Assembly (NCBI RefSeq): GCF_014467075.1
Contig: NZ_AP023027.1
Location: forward strand, 2,359,501 to 2,423,500
Length of the DNA: 64,000 nucleotides
From: Anaerostipes caccae L1-92
Lineage (GTDB): Bacteria > Bacillota > Clostridia > Lachnospirales > Lachnospiraceae
Direction: 5' to 3'
Made by a program: the position numbers and the translations under genes. Below are positions 1 through 7,964 of the stretch, in pieces. Numbering within the stretch: position 1 is the first letter of the stretch; the number at the start of each line of letters is the position of its first letter. The notes under the pieces are model-generated. The model did not search any database and had not been told where the DNA came from. It saw nothing but the letters and a program-made list of their open reading frames with translations.

Positions 1-61
1 CTTGGCGATAGCCCATTATCTTTCAGGAAATCCAGTAGTCCTGTAATTAATAAAACAAAAA

Positions 62-137
<76 letters not shown>

Positions 138-183
138 ATAAACATGAACTATAAAATTATTATTTCAAAAGAGCGAAATAAAA

Positions 184-257
184 CGAGCCTGAGGGGATTC
201 GAACCCATGACCTACGGCTTAGAAGGCCGTTGCTCTATCCAGCTGAGCTACAGACTC
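184..257 (-). tRNA. tRNA-Arg (TCT)
   Basis: Minus-strand cloverleaf. The acceptor GAGTCTG pairs with CAGGCTC (one wobble), followed by discriminator G. The anticodon arm ACGGC-CTTCTAA-GCCGT gives anticodon TCT, which reads AGA/AGG. The T loop is GTTCGAATC. The CCA end is not encoded. It lies between the His and Gly tRNA genes. Confidence 0.95.
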
Positions 258-295
258 ATATGCATAAATATATATACTATGCTTCGCAAAGCGAA

Positions 296-366
296 AGCGG
301 GTGATGGGAATCGAACCCACGTGATCAGCTTGGAAGGCTGGAGTTCTACCATTGAACTACACCCGC
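296..366 (-). tRNA. tRNA-Gly (TCC)
   Basis: Minus-strand cloverleaf of 71 nt. The acceptor GCGGGTG pairs perfectly with CACCCGC, with discriminator T. The anticodon loop CTTCCAA gives TCC, reading GGA/GGG. The D arm is the short TAGTTCAATGGTA form usual for bacterial tRNA-Gly. The CCA end is not encoded. It sits only 4 bases from the Pro tRNA gene. Confidence 0.95.
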
Positions 367-370
367 AAAG

Positions 371-445
371 TCGGGGTGACAGGATTCGAACCTGCGACCT
401 CTTGATCCCAAATCAAGCGCTCTAGCCAAGCTGAGCCACACCCCG
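371..445 (-). tRNA. tRNA-Pro (TGG)
   Basis: Minus-strand cloverleaf. The acceptor CGGGGTG pairs with CACCCCG, with discriminator A. The anticodon arm CTTGA-TTTGGGA-TCAAG gives TGG, reading CCA and, by wobble, other proline codons. The CCA end is not encoded. It is the first gene of the four-tRNA cluster. The 278 bases between it and the terminator near position 724 hold no gene, only a copy of a dispersed repeat. Confidence 0.95.
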
Positions 446-654
446 ATATGTAATTCCTTCTTGAAAGACTTTCCAAAACTGCTGTTGTTTGGCTGCCGTC
501 TTTCTCACAAGCAAGATTTATTATACTGGACAGGCGCGCAAAAGTCAACATCTTTTTTGTATTTTTTTAAAACCGGGTTAAACCGCATAACTGCGCGCTT
601 TGTGTCACGTTTTGCCGCCGGCTTCTACATTCTTTCTTAAAAAAATTTTTATAT

Positions 655-712
655 TTTGACGGAGTCAAATGATTTCCTTAAGCATTCGCTTGACAAAGTC
701 TTTTCTAAGAAA
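655..712. repeat. dispersed repeat, copy A (internally deleted)
   Basis: The left part, TTTGACGGAGTCAAATGATT and on through CCTTAAGCAT, matches 42868-42898 almost base for base. The right part, TTGACAAAGTC-TTTTCTAAG, matches the right arm of the hairpin at 42955-42976. The 65 or so bases lying between these parts in the longer copy are missing here. The left part is itself an inverted repeat (TTTGAC/GTCAAA). It is noncoding and lies just beyond a terminator. Confidence 0.6.
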
Positions 713-743
713 CAAAAAAGAAAGCATCTCACAGCTGAGATGC
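710..743 (-). terminator. intrinsic terminator of the small membrane protein gene
   Basis: The 8-bp stem GCATCTCA/TGAGATGC with a 4-base loop at 724-743 is followed, on the minus strand, by TTTCTTTTTTGTTT. It lies 13 bases past the stop codon of the 756-1019 gene. Confidence 0.85.
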
Positions 744-755
744 CTTCTGTAAATT

Positions 756-1019
756 TTATTCTTCTTCCTCTTTTGCAGATAACTTTATATCATCTTCATC
801 TTCAAAGAAATCATCATCAAAATCGTCATCGAAATCATCGTCAAAGTCTTCCATGTAATCTGGAGTCAAATACTTGTAGACTGCATACGCAATCCCTGCC
901 ACTGCTGCGATTGCACCGATGATTGCCAGAGCCCAGACAATTTTATTATCATCTTTGTCTTTCTTGTGCATAATGTCTGATACTTTTGCCGCGCTTAGTA
1001 AATCGTCAAAACTTTTCAT
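756..1019 (-). CDS. small single-pass membrane protein with Asp-rich tail
   Basis: 87-residue protein of unknown function. Residues about 27-49 form one hydrophobic helix (VWALAIIGAIAAVAGIAYAVYKYL). The C-terminal third is extremely acidic, with a threefold DFDDD repeat and then a run of Glu. The start is ATG at 1019, which has AAAGGG 8 bases upstream; the GTG nine bases earlier overlaps that ribosome binding site and is unlikely to be used. It lies 68 bases downstream of pcrA on the same strand and may be transcribed from its own promoter. The acidic tail suggests binding of cations or basic proteins, but nothing else in the sequence points to a role. Confidence 0.75.
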   Translation of the reverse strand: MKSFDDLLSAAKVSDIMHKKDKDDNKIVWALAIIGAIAAVAGIAYAVYKYLTPDYMEDFDDDFDDDFDDDFFEDEDDIKLSAKEEEE

Positions 1020-1087
1020 GTCATTCACCCTTTCTTATGTGTTTTTTTTATTATATCACTTATCCCGTTTCATTACTAATCTTTTTT

Positions 1088-3295
1088 CTAATTTTGCTCG
1101 GTTTTCTTTAATTTTGCAAAGGAAGCAAACATCTTTTTTACACCGTGTTTATCGAAGTCTACCGTGACCTCATAGTCACGGCCTCCGGAGACGATTTCCA
1201 TGACAGTGCCCTGGCCGAATTTGATATGGCTCACTCGGTCACCTTTTCCATAAGAGAGCGACTCTGCCTTTGGTTCTGCAAATTGATGTTTTTGGAACGG
1301 TTTTCTGAACTGAGTCCTCCGGTTGGATGAAAAAATATCATGATCCGGCCGCTTATCATTCAAATTAACGCCGTAATCCAGCTTTAAAAGTTCCTGCGGG
1401 ATCTCATCAATGAAACGGGACACCTTGTTAAACTGAGTTCTTCCCTGCATCATTCTGCGCTTTGCAGCGCTCAGATAAAGGCGCTCTTTGGCTCTGGTAA
1501 TGCCCACATAACAAAGCCTCCGCTCCTCCTCCAGTTCTTCCTGGTCTTCAGAAATTATGGTCATATAACTTGGGAAAATTCCGTCCTCCATTCCGCTGAT
1601 GAATACATAAGGGAACTCCAGCCCTTTTGCACTGTGGAGCGTCATGAGAATGACCCTGTTGTCTGAATCTTCCAGACTGTCGATATCTGCTACCAGAGCG
1701 ATTTCCTCAAGCAGCCCCGAAAGTGTGGGTTCCTCCGCAGTCTCTTCATAGGCAACGATTTTGTTCAGAAGTTCATTAATGTTTTCTATTCTGGCCATGG
1801 CCTCTTCCGTTCCCTCGGCCTCAAGACCGGTTACGTACCCTGTCTCCTCCAAAATATAGTGAAACAGGTCTTCAAGACTTCCCTTCTGTGCCTGTTCCCT
1901 AAAGTCTGCGATCAGTTCTGAAAACTTTTCGATCTTTCTCTTTGCATTGGCAAGAGATTCTATCTGTCTTGCCTGAAAGCATGCATCCAGGAACCCTATA
2001 TTCTGCTCGATCGCATAGGTCTGAACCTTGTCGATGGTTGTCGCGCCGATCCCTCTCCGGGGAACATTAATGATCCTTTTCACTGCCAGATCGTCAAGGC
2101 CGTTATCCACAGCTTTGAGATAACAGATCACATCCTTTACTTCTTTTCTCTGATAGAAGTTCGTTCCGCCCACGATCCGGTATGGAATATTTTTGATCAT
2201 AAATTTCTCTTCAAAAATACGGGACTGTGCATTGGTCCGATAAAGAATCGCGATATTTTTATAGTCCACTCCATCTTTTGCCAGGCGGCCGATCTCTTCG
2301 ACGATCTGTCCCGCCTCTTCATATTCTGTCCCATATTGGTGAAATACAATCGTATCTCCGTCGTCATTTTCTGTCCAAAGGGCTTTTTCTTTCCGGCCCT
2401 TATTGTTTCTGATGACTTCATTGGCGGCATTCAGAATGTTCTTTGTGGAGCGGTAATTCTGTTCCAGCTTGATCACTTCAGCATCCTGAAATACGCCCTC
2501 AAAGTTTAAAATATTTTTGATATTTGCACCCCGGAATTTGTAGATAGACTGGTCATCATCTCCTACAACGCAGAGATTCTGATACTTCCTCGCCAGCATG
2601 CTGATGAGCTGAAACTGGATGGTATTTGTATCCTGGTACTCATCCACCATAATATAGCGGAAGCGCTCCTGATAATAGTCCAAAACTTCAGGGTGAAACT
2701 GAAACAGCTCTACTGTTTTAAATAAAAGATCATCAAAATCCAGGGCATTGTTGGCCTTCAGCTGTTTTTGGTATTCCTTGTAGATTTCTGCAATTTTCTT
2801 TTTCTTAAAATCAAAATTATACCGGGTTTCGTATTCTCCCGGTGTCATAAACTCATCTTTCGCTGAGGAGATTGCATTCATCACGGCACGCTCCGGCAGA
2901 CTTTTTGTGTCCACCTTAAACTGTTTGCAGATGCCCCGGATCAAAGACTTCTGGTCATCGCTGTCATAAATGGTAAAACTGTTGTCATAGCCAAGCTTGT
3001 CGATATGTCTCCTCAATATGCGGACACAGGTAGAATGAAACGTGCTGACCCATATATGCTCCGCTCCGGAACCCACCAGGGCATCCACACGCTCTCTCAT
3101 CTCTCTGGCTGCTTTATTGGTAAATGTTATCGCCATGATGTGATAGGGATTTACTCCCTGTTCGATCAGATAGGCGATCCTGTGGGTCAGGACCCTTGTC
3201 TTGCCTGAGCCTGCGCCGGCCAGCAGAAGCAGAGGCCCTTCCGTACAAAATACGGCTTCCCGCTGCTGTTCATTCAATGTATCATATATGCTCAT
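1088..3295 (-). CDS. pcrA: ATP-dependent DNA helicase PcrA (UvrD/Rep family)
   Basis: 735-residue superfamily 1A 3'-5' helicase, the Gram-positive counterpart of UvrD, used in nucleotide excision repair, removal of RecA and plasmid rolling-circle replication. Walker A (AGAGSGKT, about residues 26-33), motif II with DEYQDTN, the [13 protein letters not shown] motif III region and [18 protein letters not shown] (motif V) are all present. The last 45 residues (FGQGTVMEIVSG...) form the Tudor-like domain that binds RNA polymerase in PcrA. The length is normal for the family. A second, more divergent UvrD-like helicase lies at 13296-15152, so this is the likely housekeeping copy. Confidence 0.95.
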   Translation of the reverse strand: MSIYDTLNEQQREAVFCTEGPLLLLAGAGSGKTRVLTHRIAYLIEQGVNPYHIMAITFTNKAAREMRERVDALVGSGAEHIWVSTFHSTCVRILRRHIDKLGYDNSFTIYDSDDQKSLIRGICKQFKVDTKSLPERAVMNAISSAKDEFMTPGEYETRYNFDFKKKKIAEIYKEYQKQLKANNALDFDDLLFKTVELFQFHPEVLDYYQERFRYIMVDEYQDTNTIQFQLISMLARKYQNLCVVGDDDQSIYKFRGANIKNILNFEGVFQDAEVIKLEQNYRSTKNILNAANEVIRNNKGRKEKALWTENDDGDTIVFHQYGTEYEEAGQIVEEIGRLAKDGVDYKNIAILYRTNAQSRIFEEKFMIKNIPYRIVGGTNFYQRKEVKDVICYLKAVDNGLDDLAVKRIINVPRRGIGATTIDKVQTYAIEQNIGFLDACFQARQIESLANAKRKIEKFSELIADFREQAQKGSLEDLFHYILEETGYVTGLEAEGTEEAMARIENINELLNKIVAYEETAEEPTLSGLLEEIALVADIDSLEDSDNRVILMTLHSAKGLEFPYVFISGMEDGIFPSYMTIISEDQEELEEERRLCYVGITRAKERLYLSAAKRRMMQGRTQFNKVSRFIDEIPQELLKLDYGVNLNDKRPDHDIFSSNRRTQFRKPFQKHQFAEPKAESLSYGKGDRVSHIKFGQGTVMEIVSGGRDYEVTVDFDKHGVKKMFASFAKLKKTEQN

Positions 3296-3464
3296 ATGTA
3301 ATATCCTTTCTTGCTTCTGTTCTACTTCTGTTTAACCTTCCTTTCCGGTAAGACTAACTACTATTATACTACATCCGGTCAAAACAAAGAAGCGATAAAT
3401 GTGCCTGAGTTTTTATGCCCCGCTTTCAAAACAAAAATCCTTCGGAAAATGTCATGTCAGAGAC

Positions 3465-3492
3465 TTGTCATATAGTTTAAAAAACCGTATAA
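3465..3492 (+). promoter_or_regulatory. sigma-A promoter of the DUF1836 gene
   Basis: TTGTCA at 3465-3470, a 16-base spacer and TATAAT at 3487-3492. The ribosome binding site AAGGAGG follows at 3511-3517, 7 bases before the ATG at 3525. Confidence 0.75.
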
Positions 3493-3524
3493 TGTAGTTA
3501 TCATACAATCAAGGAGGACGATGT

Positions 3525-4142
3525 ATGGATGATTTAAAAGAAAAGCTTTCAAAGTGGCTGGAATTAGACTATATACTACCGGAAGATATTCCAAATATCG
3601 ACCTTTATATGGACCAGATCACAACTTTTATGGACACAGAATTAAAAAATTCCACCCGTTTTCAGGGAGATAAGATTTTCACCAAAACAATGATCAATAA
3701 TTATTCAAAGAATGATCTGCTGCCGCCTTCCAGCAAAAAGAAATACTCCAGAAATCATATGATTCTTTTAATCTATATCTATTACCTGAAAAACTTCATG
3801 TCTATTTCAGATATCAAGTCTCTTTTGGCCCCGCTGAAAAACCACTTTTATGACGATGACAGGGAACTGTCGTTTTTCGATATCTATGAGGAGATTTATC
3901 AGCTGGAACACAGACAGAAGCCGGTGATCGCGGAATCCGTAGCGGATGACCTGAAAAAGGCCAGGGAATCTTTTGCTTTCGTGGAAGACGAAAAGGACCG
4001 GGATCTGCTTCAGCATTTTTCCTTCATCACACTTTTGTGCTATGATATTTATGCGAAAAAACAGCTGATCGAGAAAATGATCGACAATTTCTATACTGAC
4101 AGTCCGGAAAAAGAAAAGAAAGAGAAAAAAATGAAGAAATAG
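3525..4142 (+). CDS. DUF1836 domain-containing protein
   Basis: 205-residue protein matching the DUF1836 family common in Clostridia and Bacilli, function unknown. The central segment (about residues 40-110; TKTMINNYSKNDLLPPSSKKKYSRNH and what follows) resembles a small helical DNA-binding module with a wing-like turn, as noted for the family. A DNA-binding role is therefore plausible but unproven. The C-terminus is a Lys/Glu-rich tail ending KKMKK. It has its own promoter. The last codons form one half of a perfect 14-bp hairpin shared with the convergent YerC-like gene. Confidence 0.8.
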   Translation: MDDLKEKLSKWLELDYILPEDIPNIDLYMDQITTFMDTELKNSTRFQGDKIFTKTMINNYSKNDLLPPSSKKKYSRNHMILLIYIYYLKNFMSISDIKSLLAPLKNHFYDDDRELSFFDIYEEIYQLEHRQKPVIAESVADDLKKARESFAFVEDEKDRDLLQHFSFITLLCYDIYAKKQLIEKMIDNFYTDSPEKEKKEKKMKK

Positions 4143-4162
4143 GCGAAAGCCTATTTCTTCAT
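4131..4162. terminator. shared convergent terminator hairpin inside two coding ends
   Basis: A perfect 14-bp stem with a GAAA tetraloop: ATGAAGAAATAGGC / GCCTATTTCTTCAT. Each arm encodes Met-Lys-Lys-stop of one of the two convergent genes. On the minus strand it is followed by a T-rich tract opposite the A-rich end of the DUF1836 gene, so it should terminate the YerC-like transcript well. On the plus strand the downstream bases (TCTGTTAAAT) are only a weak T tract. Confidence 0.85.
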
Positions 4163-4438
4163 TCTGTTAAATACCAAATCATATCCGTCGCTTCCGTAGT
4201 TTAAAGAACGGTTGACCCTGCTGATCGTAGCCGTGGATGCTCCCGTCTTTTCTGCCACTTCCAGATACGTATGTTTTTCCCTGAGCATGGAAGCCACTTC
4301 AAAACGCTGTGCCAGGGATTCCAATTCGTTCACCGTACATAAATCTTCAAAGAAAGTAAAACACTCTTCCTCTGTCTCCAACGTAAGAATCGCCTGAAAC
4401 AGCCGTTTGGCGGCCTCTGTCTTAATCTTTTTGCTCAT
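4151..4438 (-). CDS. YerC/YecD family TrpR-related transcriptional regulator
   Basis: 95 residues, the usual length of the YerC/YecD branch of the Trp repressor superfamily. The fold is all helical with the helix-turn-helix LEVAEKTGASTATISRVNRSL in the second half, about residues 59-79. The family is presumed to bind DNA as a dimer; the ligand is unknown for most members. It is a single-gene unit, convergent with the DUF1836 gene and divergent from the SsuA-like gene at 4583, so it could influence the latter promoter. That link is only positional. Confidence 0.88.
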   Translation of the reverse strand: MSKKIKTEAAKRLFQAILTLETEEECFTFFEDLCTVNELESLAQRFEVASMLREKHTYLEVAEKTGASTATISRVNRSLNYGSDGYDLVFNRMKK

Positions 4439-4582
4439 AATATGCTGCTCCTTTTCCTGCTTCGACTTTTCGATGCTTGATTAGTTTTAATATACAACAT
4501 CAGCGCGTTAAAGTAAAGAAGATTTGCACCGATTTTTCTGCCGTGCATACTCTAAGAAATAAAGTATTTTTTAGGAGTTTTT

Positions 4583-5593
4583 ATGAAAGTAAAAAAACTT
4601 GCTGCCGCGTTTCTGTCCTCTGTACTGGCTCTGGGCGTTTTGTCCGGATGCGGAACATCTAAATCCGAAAAAGAGACAAAAAAGCTCACCAAAGTCACCT
4701 TAAACGAAGTTACCCACTCTGTCTTCTATGCTCCCCAGTATGTAGCCATTGAAAAAGGATATTTCAAGGACGAAGGTATCGACCTGAAAGTGGATACAGG
4801 ATTCGGTGCGGATAAAAGTATGACCGCTCTGATCTCGGGAAATGCAGACATCGGCTTCATGGGACCGGAAGCCAGCATCTATCAGTACAACGAAGGAAAC
4901 CAGGACTATGCCGTCAACTTTGCGCAGCTTACCCAGCGTGCAGGCAACTTCCTCGTTTCCAGAAAAAAGATCAAAAACTTCTCATGGAACGATATCAAGG
5001 GCAAGGAAGTGATCGGCGGACGAAAAGGCGGAATGCCTCAGATGATCTTTGAGTATGTTCTGAAGAAACAGAAAATCGATCCGAAAAAAGATATCAAGAT
5101 GGTCCAAAACATCGACTTTGCCAACACATCCGGGGCTTTTTCCGGCGGCACAGGAGACTTTACCGTGGAATTTGAACCCAATGCAACTGCCCTCGAAACA
5201 CAGGGTGCGGGGTATGTTGCCGCATCCATAGGCGTGGAAAGCGGGTTTGTTCCTTATACGACCTACTGTGCAAAGAAGAGTTATATCAAAAAGAATCCAA
5301 AAATCATACAGGGCTTTACCAATGCCATCAAAAAAGGCCAGGAATACGTAAATAAACATACGCCGGAAGAGATTGCAGCTGTCATCGGCGGACAGTTCCC
5401 CGACGTATCGAAAAACGATTTGATCACCATCATCAAGCGCTACAAGGATCAGGATACCTATAAAGAAAATCCTGTGTTCAGTGAAGATGGGTTTGCCCTT
5501 CTTCAGGATATCCTGAAAAACGCAGGAGAATTAGATGACTCCGTCCCATTCGATAAACTGGTTGACAATACATTTGCCGAAAAAGCAAAGTAA
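4583..5593 (+). CDS. SsuA/THI5-like (NMT1 family) substrate-binding lipoprotein
   Basis: 336-residue extracytoplasmic solute receptor. The signal peptide ends in the lipobox LSGC with Cys23 as the lipid-bearing residue. The mature part shows the SsuA/NMT1 pattern: APQYVAIEKGYFKDEGIDLKV at the start of domain 1, then NADIGFMGPEA, and GGRKGGMPQM at the hinge. Relatives bind thiamine precursors, sulfonates, nitrate or riboflavin. There is no ABC permease or ATPase beside it, so its partner must lie elsewhere. The ligand cannot be assigned from the sequence, and I see no riboswitch in the 140-base upstream region. The ribosome binding site AGGAG lies 5 bases before ATG. Confidence 0.85.
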   Translation: MKVKKLAAAFLSSVLALGVLSGCGTSKSEKETKKLTKVTLNEVTHSVFYAPQYVAIEKGYFKDEGIDLKVDTGFGADKSMTALISGNADIGFMGPEASIYQYNEGNQDYAVNFAQLTQRAGNFLVSRKKIKNFSWNDIKGKEVIGGRKGGMPQMIFEYVLKKQKIDPKKDIKMVQNIDFANTSGAFSGGTGDFTVEFEPNATALETQGAGYVAASIGVESGFVPYTTYCAKKSYIKKNPKIIQGFTNAIKKGQEYVNKHTPEEIAAVIGGQFPDVSKNDLITIIKRYKDQDTYKENPVFSEDGFALLQDILKNAGELDDSVPFDKLVDNTFAEKAK

Positions 5594-5615
5594 ACCTGTC
5601 TTTTGATTTCCTGTT

Positions 5616-5660
5616 AAAAAGGCTGCAGACAATCGTTCAGGATATGTCTGCAGCCTTTTT
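5616..5660. terminator. bidirectional terminator
   Basis: Stem GGCTGCAGACA/TGTCTGCAGCC (11 bp) flanked by AAAAA and TTTTT, with a 13-base loop. It separates the plus-strand lipoprotein gene from the minus-strand ABC permease gene and can serve both. Confidence 0.9.
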
Positions 5661-5672
5661 GTCTGGTGTTTT

Positions 5673-6824
5673 CTAAGCAGTCCTCTTCTGTTTGCTCACA
5701 AGCATGGCCGCCGCAAACAGTGCCAGGGCAAATCCCGCCTGAATCAGGATACCCTGCATTGCAGGCCATATATGGCTCATATCAAAAACATCCAGCTGGT
5801 CGATCAGCTTATTGGATCTGATATACCAATAGGTCGGAAGGAATCTTGAAACAGTCAGTACCTGTTTGCTCATAAACTCAAGCGGTACAAACACTCCGCC
5901 AAGGAATGCACTTCCAAGAGACACCACATTTACTACCCCCTGGAGTGCGTCATCATTAGTGACGAGAAGCCCCGCAAGAAAAGAGATGCCTGCCGAAACG
6001 CCCATGAACATAAGGCTGTTGAGCATAAACAACAAAAGATTGCCCTGAAAAATCTCATCCCGGTATATCGCCATAGCCAGCAGCATAAACACCAGCCAGC
6101 AGCCCACGGATGCCGTCAGTGTCCCAAGCGCCAGCTGAAGATTCCTGGATCGTTCTGTAGCCGCGGAGCACTGGTTTCTTCTTCTGATATCTTTTTTATA
6201 AAAGACCATGAATACCGGACTCACTGCCACTGTGATCAGGGCAATGAAGATATAGGCAAGGTACTGAAAATAATACGAGGTATTGCTCTGTTCGCCGGCC
6301 TTTTTGCTTCCCAGCAGGTTCACCTGTGCCGATGACTTTAATGTATTTTCTGCCCTCTCCACCGCCTGCTGTTCTGAAAACCCTGCGGCCAGATAGCTCC
6401 TCACCATCTTTGTAAACTTATTTACCTGTTCGTCAATCATATATCCGCTGGTTGAGCCGGGAACCTTTACATTTTCTATTTGTACCTTTTTATTTTGGCT
6501 TAACAGGCTCTCCCCGAATCCTTTCGGCAGAATCAGAATATATTCTGCATTTCTGTAAAACAATTCATTCTGCATTGTTTTCTTCTCATCTTTTATGTCT
6601 TTTACATTTTGTTCATTTGAGAGAAATGTCTTCAGAGCTTTGGAAGCCGTGCTTTTATCATGATCTACAATGCCAACATTAATTTTTGTTGTCTGGAATC
6701 CGGTATTGCTGTCTTTACCGAAGCTTGAAAATAAGATGGTCAGTACGAAAAAGATTCCGGCATATATAAACATTGCGAGTTTTTTACTTCTGACAATTTT
6801 AAAAAAGCATTTAAATACTTGCAT
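5673..6824 (-). CDS. ABC-2 type transporter permease (second subunit)
   Basis: 383-residue membrane subunit of an exporter. One helix at about 15-37, then a large outside domain of about 150 residues (INVGIVDHDKSTASKALKTFL is typical of the ABC-2/YhgE-Pip-like extracellular part), then five or six helices from about residue 190 to the end. It is the third gene of an operon: ATPase (7965-8906), permease (6811-7953), this permease. It overlaps the previous gene by 14 bases, which suggests coupled translation and a heterodimeric membrane part. The neighbouring two-component system at 9393-11098 is a likely regulator. Confidence 0.85.
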   Translation of the reverse strand: MQVFKCFFKIVRSKKLAMFIYAGIFFVLTILFSSFGKDSNTGFQTTKINVGIVDHDKSTASKALKTFLSNEQNVKDIKDEKKTMQNELFYRNAEYILILPKGFGESLLSQNKKVQIENVKVPGSTSGYMIDEQVNKFTKMVRSYLAAGFSEQQAVERAENTLKSSAQVNLLGSKKAGEQSNTSYYFQYLAYIFIALITVAVSPVFMVFYKKDIRRRNQCSAATERSRNLQLALGTLTASVGCWLVFMLLAMAIYRDEIFQGNLLLFMLNSLMFMGVSAGISFLAGLLVTNDDALQGVVNVVSLGSAFLGGVFVPLEFMSKQVLTVSRFLPTYWYIRSNKLIDQLDVFDMSHIWPAMQGILIQAGFALALFAAAMLVSKQKRTA

Positions 6825-7953
6825 ATTTTTTCCTCCTCATCATGAAAAAACTCCCAAGGCAAAATAAAACAGAAATTATGATCAGTGAAATGCAGCTTCT
6901 GAGATAAACTGACAGGTCATCATAAATATTCAGGCTGTAAAAGCAGTCCGTGATCAGTGCTGCCGGATTGATTCTGTTGAAAAGCGGTACATGTTTTTCC
7001 ACGATGTCTTTCATGTTTCCTATCATTAATCCGCTGAAGAAGCAGAAAAACATACTGATGGCTATGTTGAGCCCGCTTTTTGTATCCCTGGACATCCGGC
7101 CGATCGAACCGATGAACAGCCCTATGGACACCCCGGTAAAACATCCGATAAATCCTGCCAGCAAAATAAATCCTGCCTGACTTCCAAGATCAATTTTCAG
7201 AACGAGCCGCATATAACCGATTGCCACCAGGAATGCCAAAAACTGTACCGTCACGCCTACGAGGAAATCAGCTGCTGTACTTTTCAGCTTATCTGCCGGA
7301 GAAACTGCTTTTCTGGCCGCAATATCCGACAAGTTCGCCTGAGCATGGAGGGCACTCTGAAGTCCCAGAAAACCTCCGTAGAGACATACCATCGCAAGCA
7401 GCGCATAAAAATACTGCACCATCATATTGGCATCTTCATTCCCCAGACTGATCTGCTGATTCTCTACCATATTCTGTGATATCGCCTTCACCAGTTTTTC
7501 CATCCCTTCCGGGTGTTCTTTTATCGTTTGCTGTACCATATGATTCATCTGGATATATTGATCGCTGACCTCTTTTAAAATCGTCTGGTTGATGCCATTT
7601 TCTTTCACTGTAAGCCTTATGTTGTCTCCCAGAGTATAAAAGCCGTCAATCTTTCCGTCTTGGAGCAGCTTTTCGGCTTTCTTCAAAGATGTGTACTTCA
7701 CTTTCAGAAGCTGATCTTCCCCCTTTTTTGAAAGCTCCGCCACAGTCTGCTTAAATCCTTCCGCATCTTTTGCCGCCTTCGTCTCCACGATTGCTGCCGG
7801 GACTGGTTTCAGTTCTTCCGAATCGTTTAAAAGATTTCCAAATCCGAAATAGAACAGGGTAGCAAGTATGAGAGGAAATGCAAAACTCCAAAAAATAGCG
7901 GACTTATTTCTAATGGATGCTTTGAAATGATATTTATATAAATGCCAAAACAT
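6811..7953 (-). CDS. ABC-2 type transporter permease (first subunit)
   Basis: 380 residues with the same architecture as the next gene: one N-terminal helix (about 20-40), a large extracytoplasmic domain with the ABC-2 pattern LKPVPAAIVETKAAKDAEGFK, then a six-helix C-terminal block including FFCFFSGLMIGNM. Such pairs with one ATPase typically export peptides, antibiotics or lipids. The gene begins 11 bases after the ATPase gene ends. The substrate is unknown. Confidence 0.85.
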   Translation of the reverse strand: MFWHLYKYHFKASIRNKSAIFWSFAFPLILATLFYFGFGNLLNDSEELKPVPAAIVETKAAKDAEGFKQTVAELSKKGEDQLLKVKYTSLKKAEKLLQDGKIDGFYTLGDNIRLTVKENGINQTILKEVSDQYIQMNHMVQQTIKEHPEGMEKLVKAISQNMVENQQISLGNEDANMMVQYFYALLAMVCLYGGFLGLQSALHAQANLSDIAARKAVSPADKLKSTAADFLVGVTVQFLAFLVAIGYMRLVLKIDLGSQAGFILLAGFIGCFTGVSIGLFIGSIGRMSRDTKSGLNIAISMFFCFFSGLMIGNMKDIVEKHVPLFNRINPAALITDCFYSLNIYDDLSVYLRSCISLIIISVLFCLGSFFMMRRKKYASI

Positions 7954-7964
7954 AGTTTCCCCTC

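Noticed and set aside
144..425. 93-codon open frame on the plus strand across the first tRNA genes
   Set aside because: It runs through tRNA-Arg, -Gly and -Pro genes on the opposite strand and has no ribosome binding site.
4440..4582. Possible thiamine riboswitch ahead of the THI5/SsuA-like gene
   Set aside because: I found neither the CUGAGA nor the ACCUGA core motifs of the TPP aptamer, only a short GCAC/GTGC pair.
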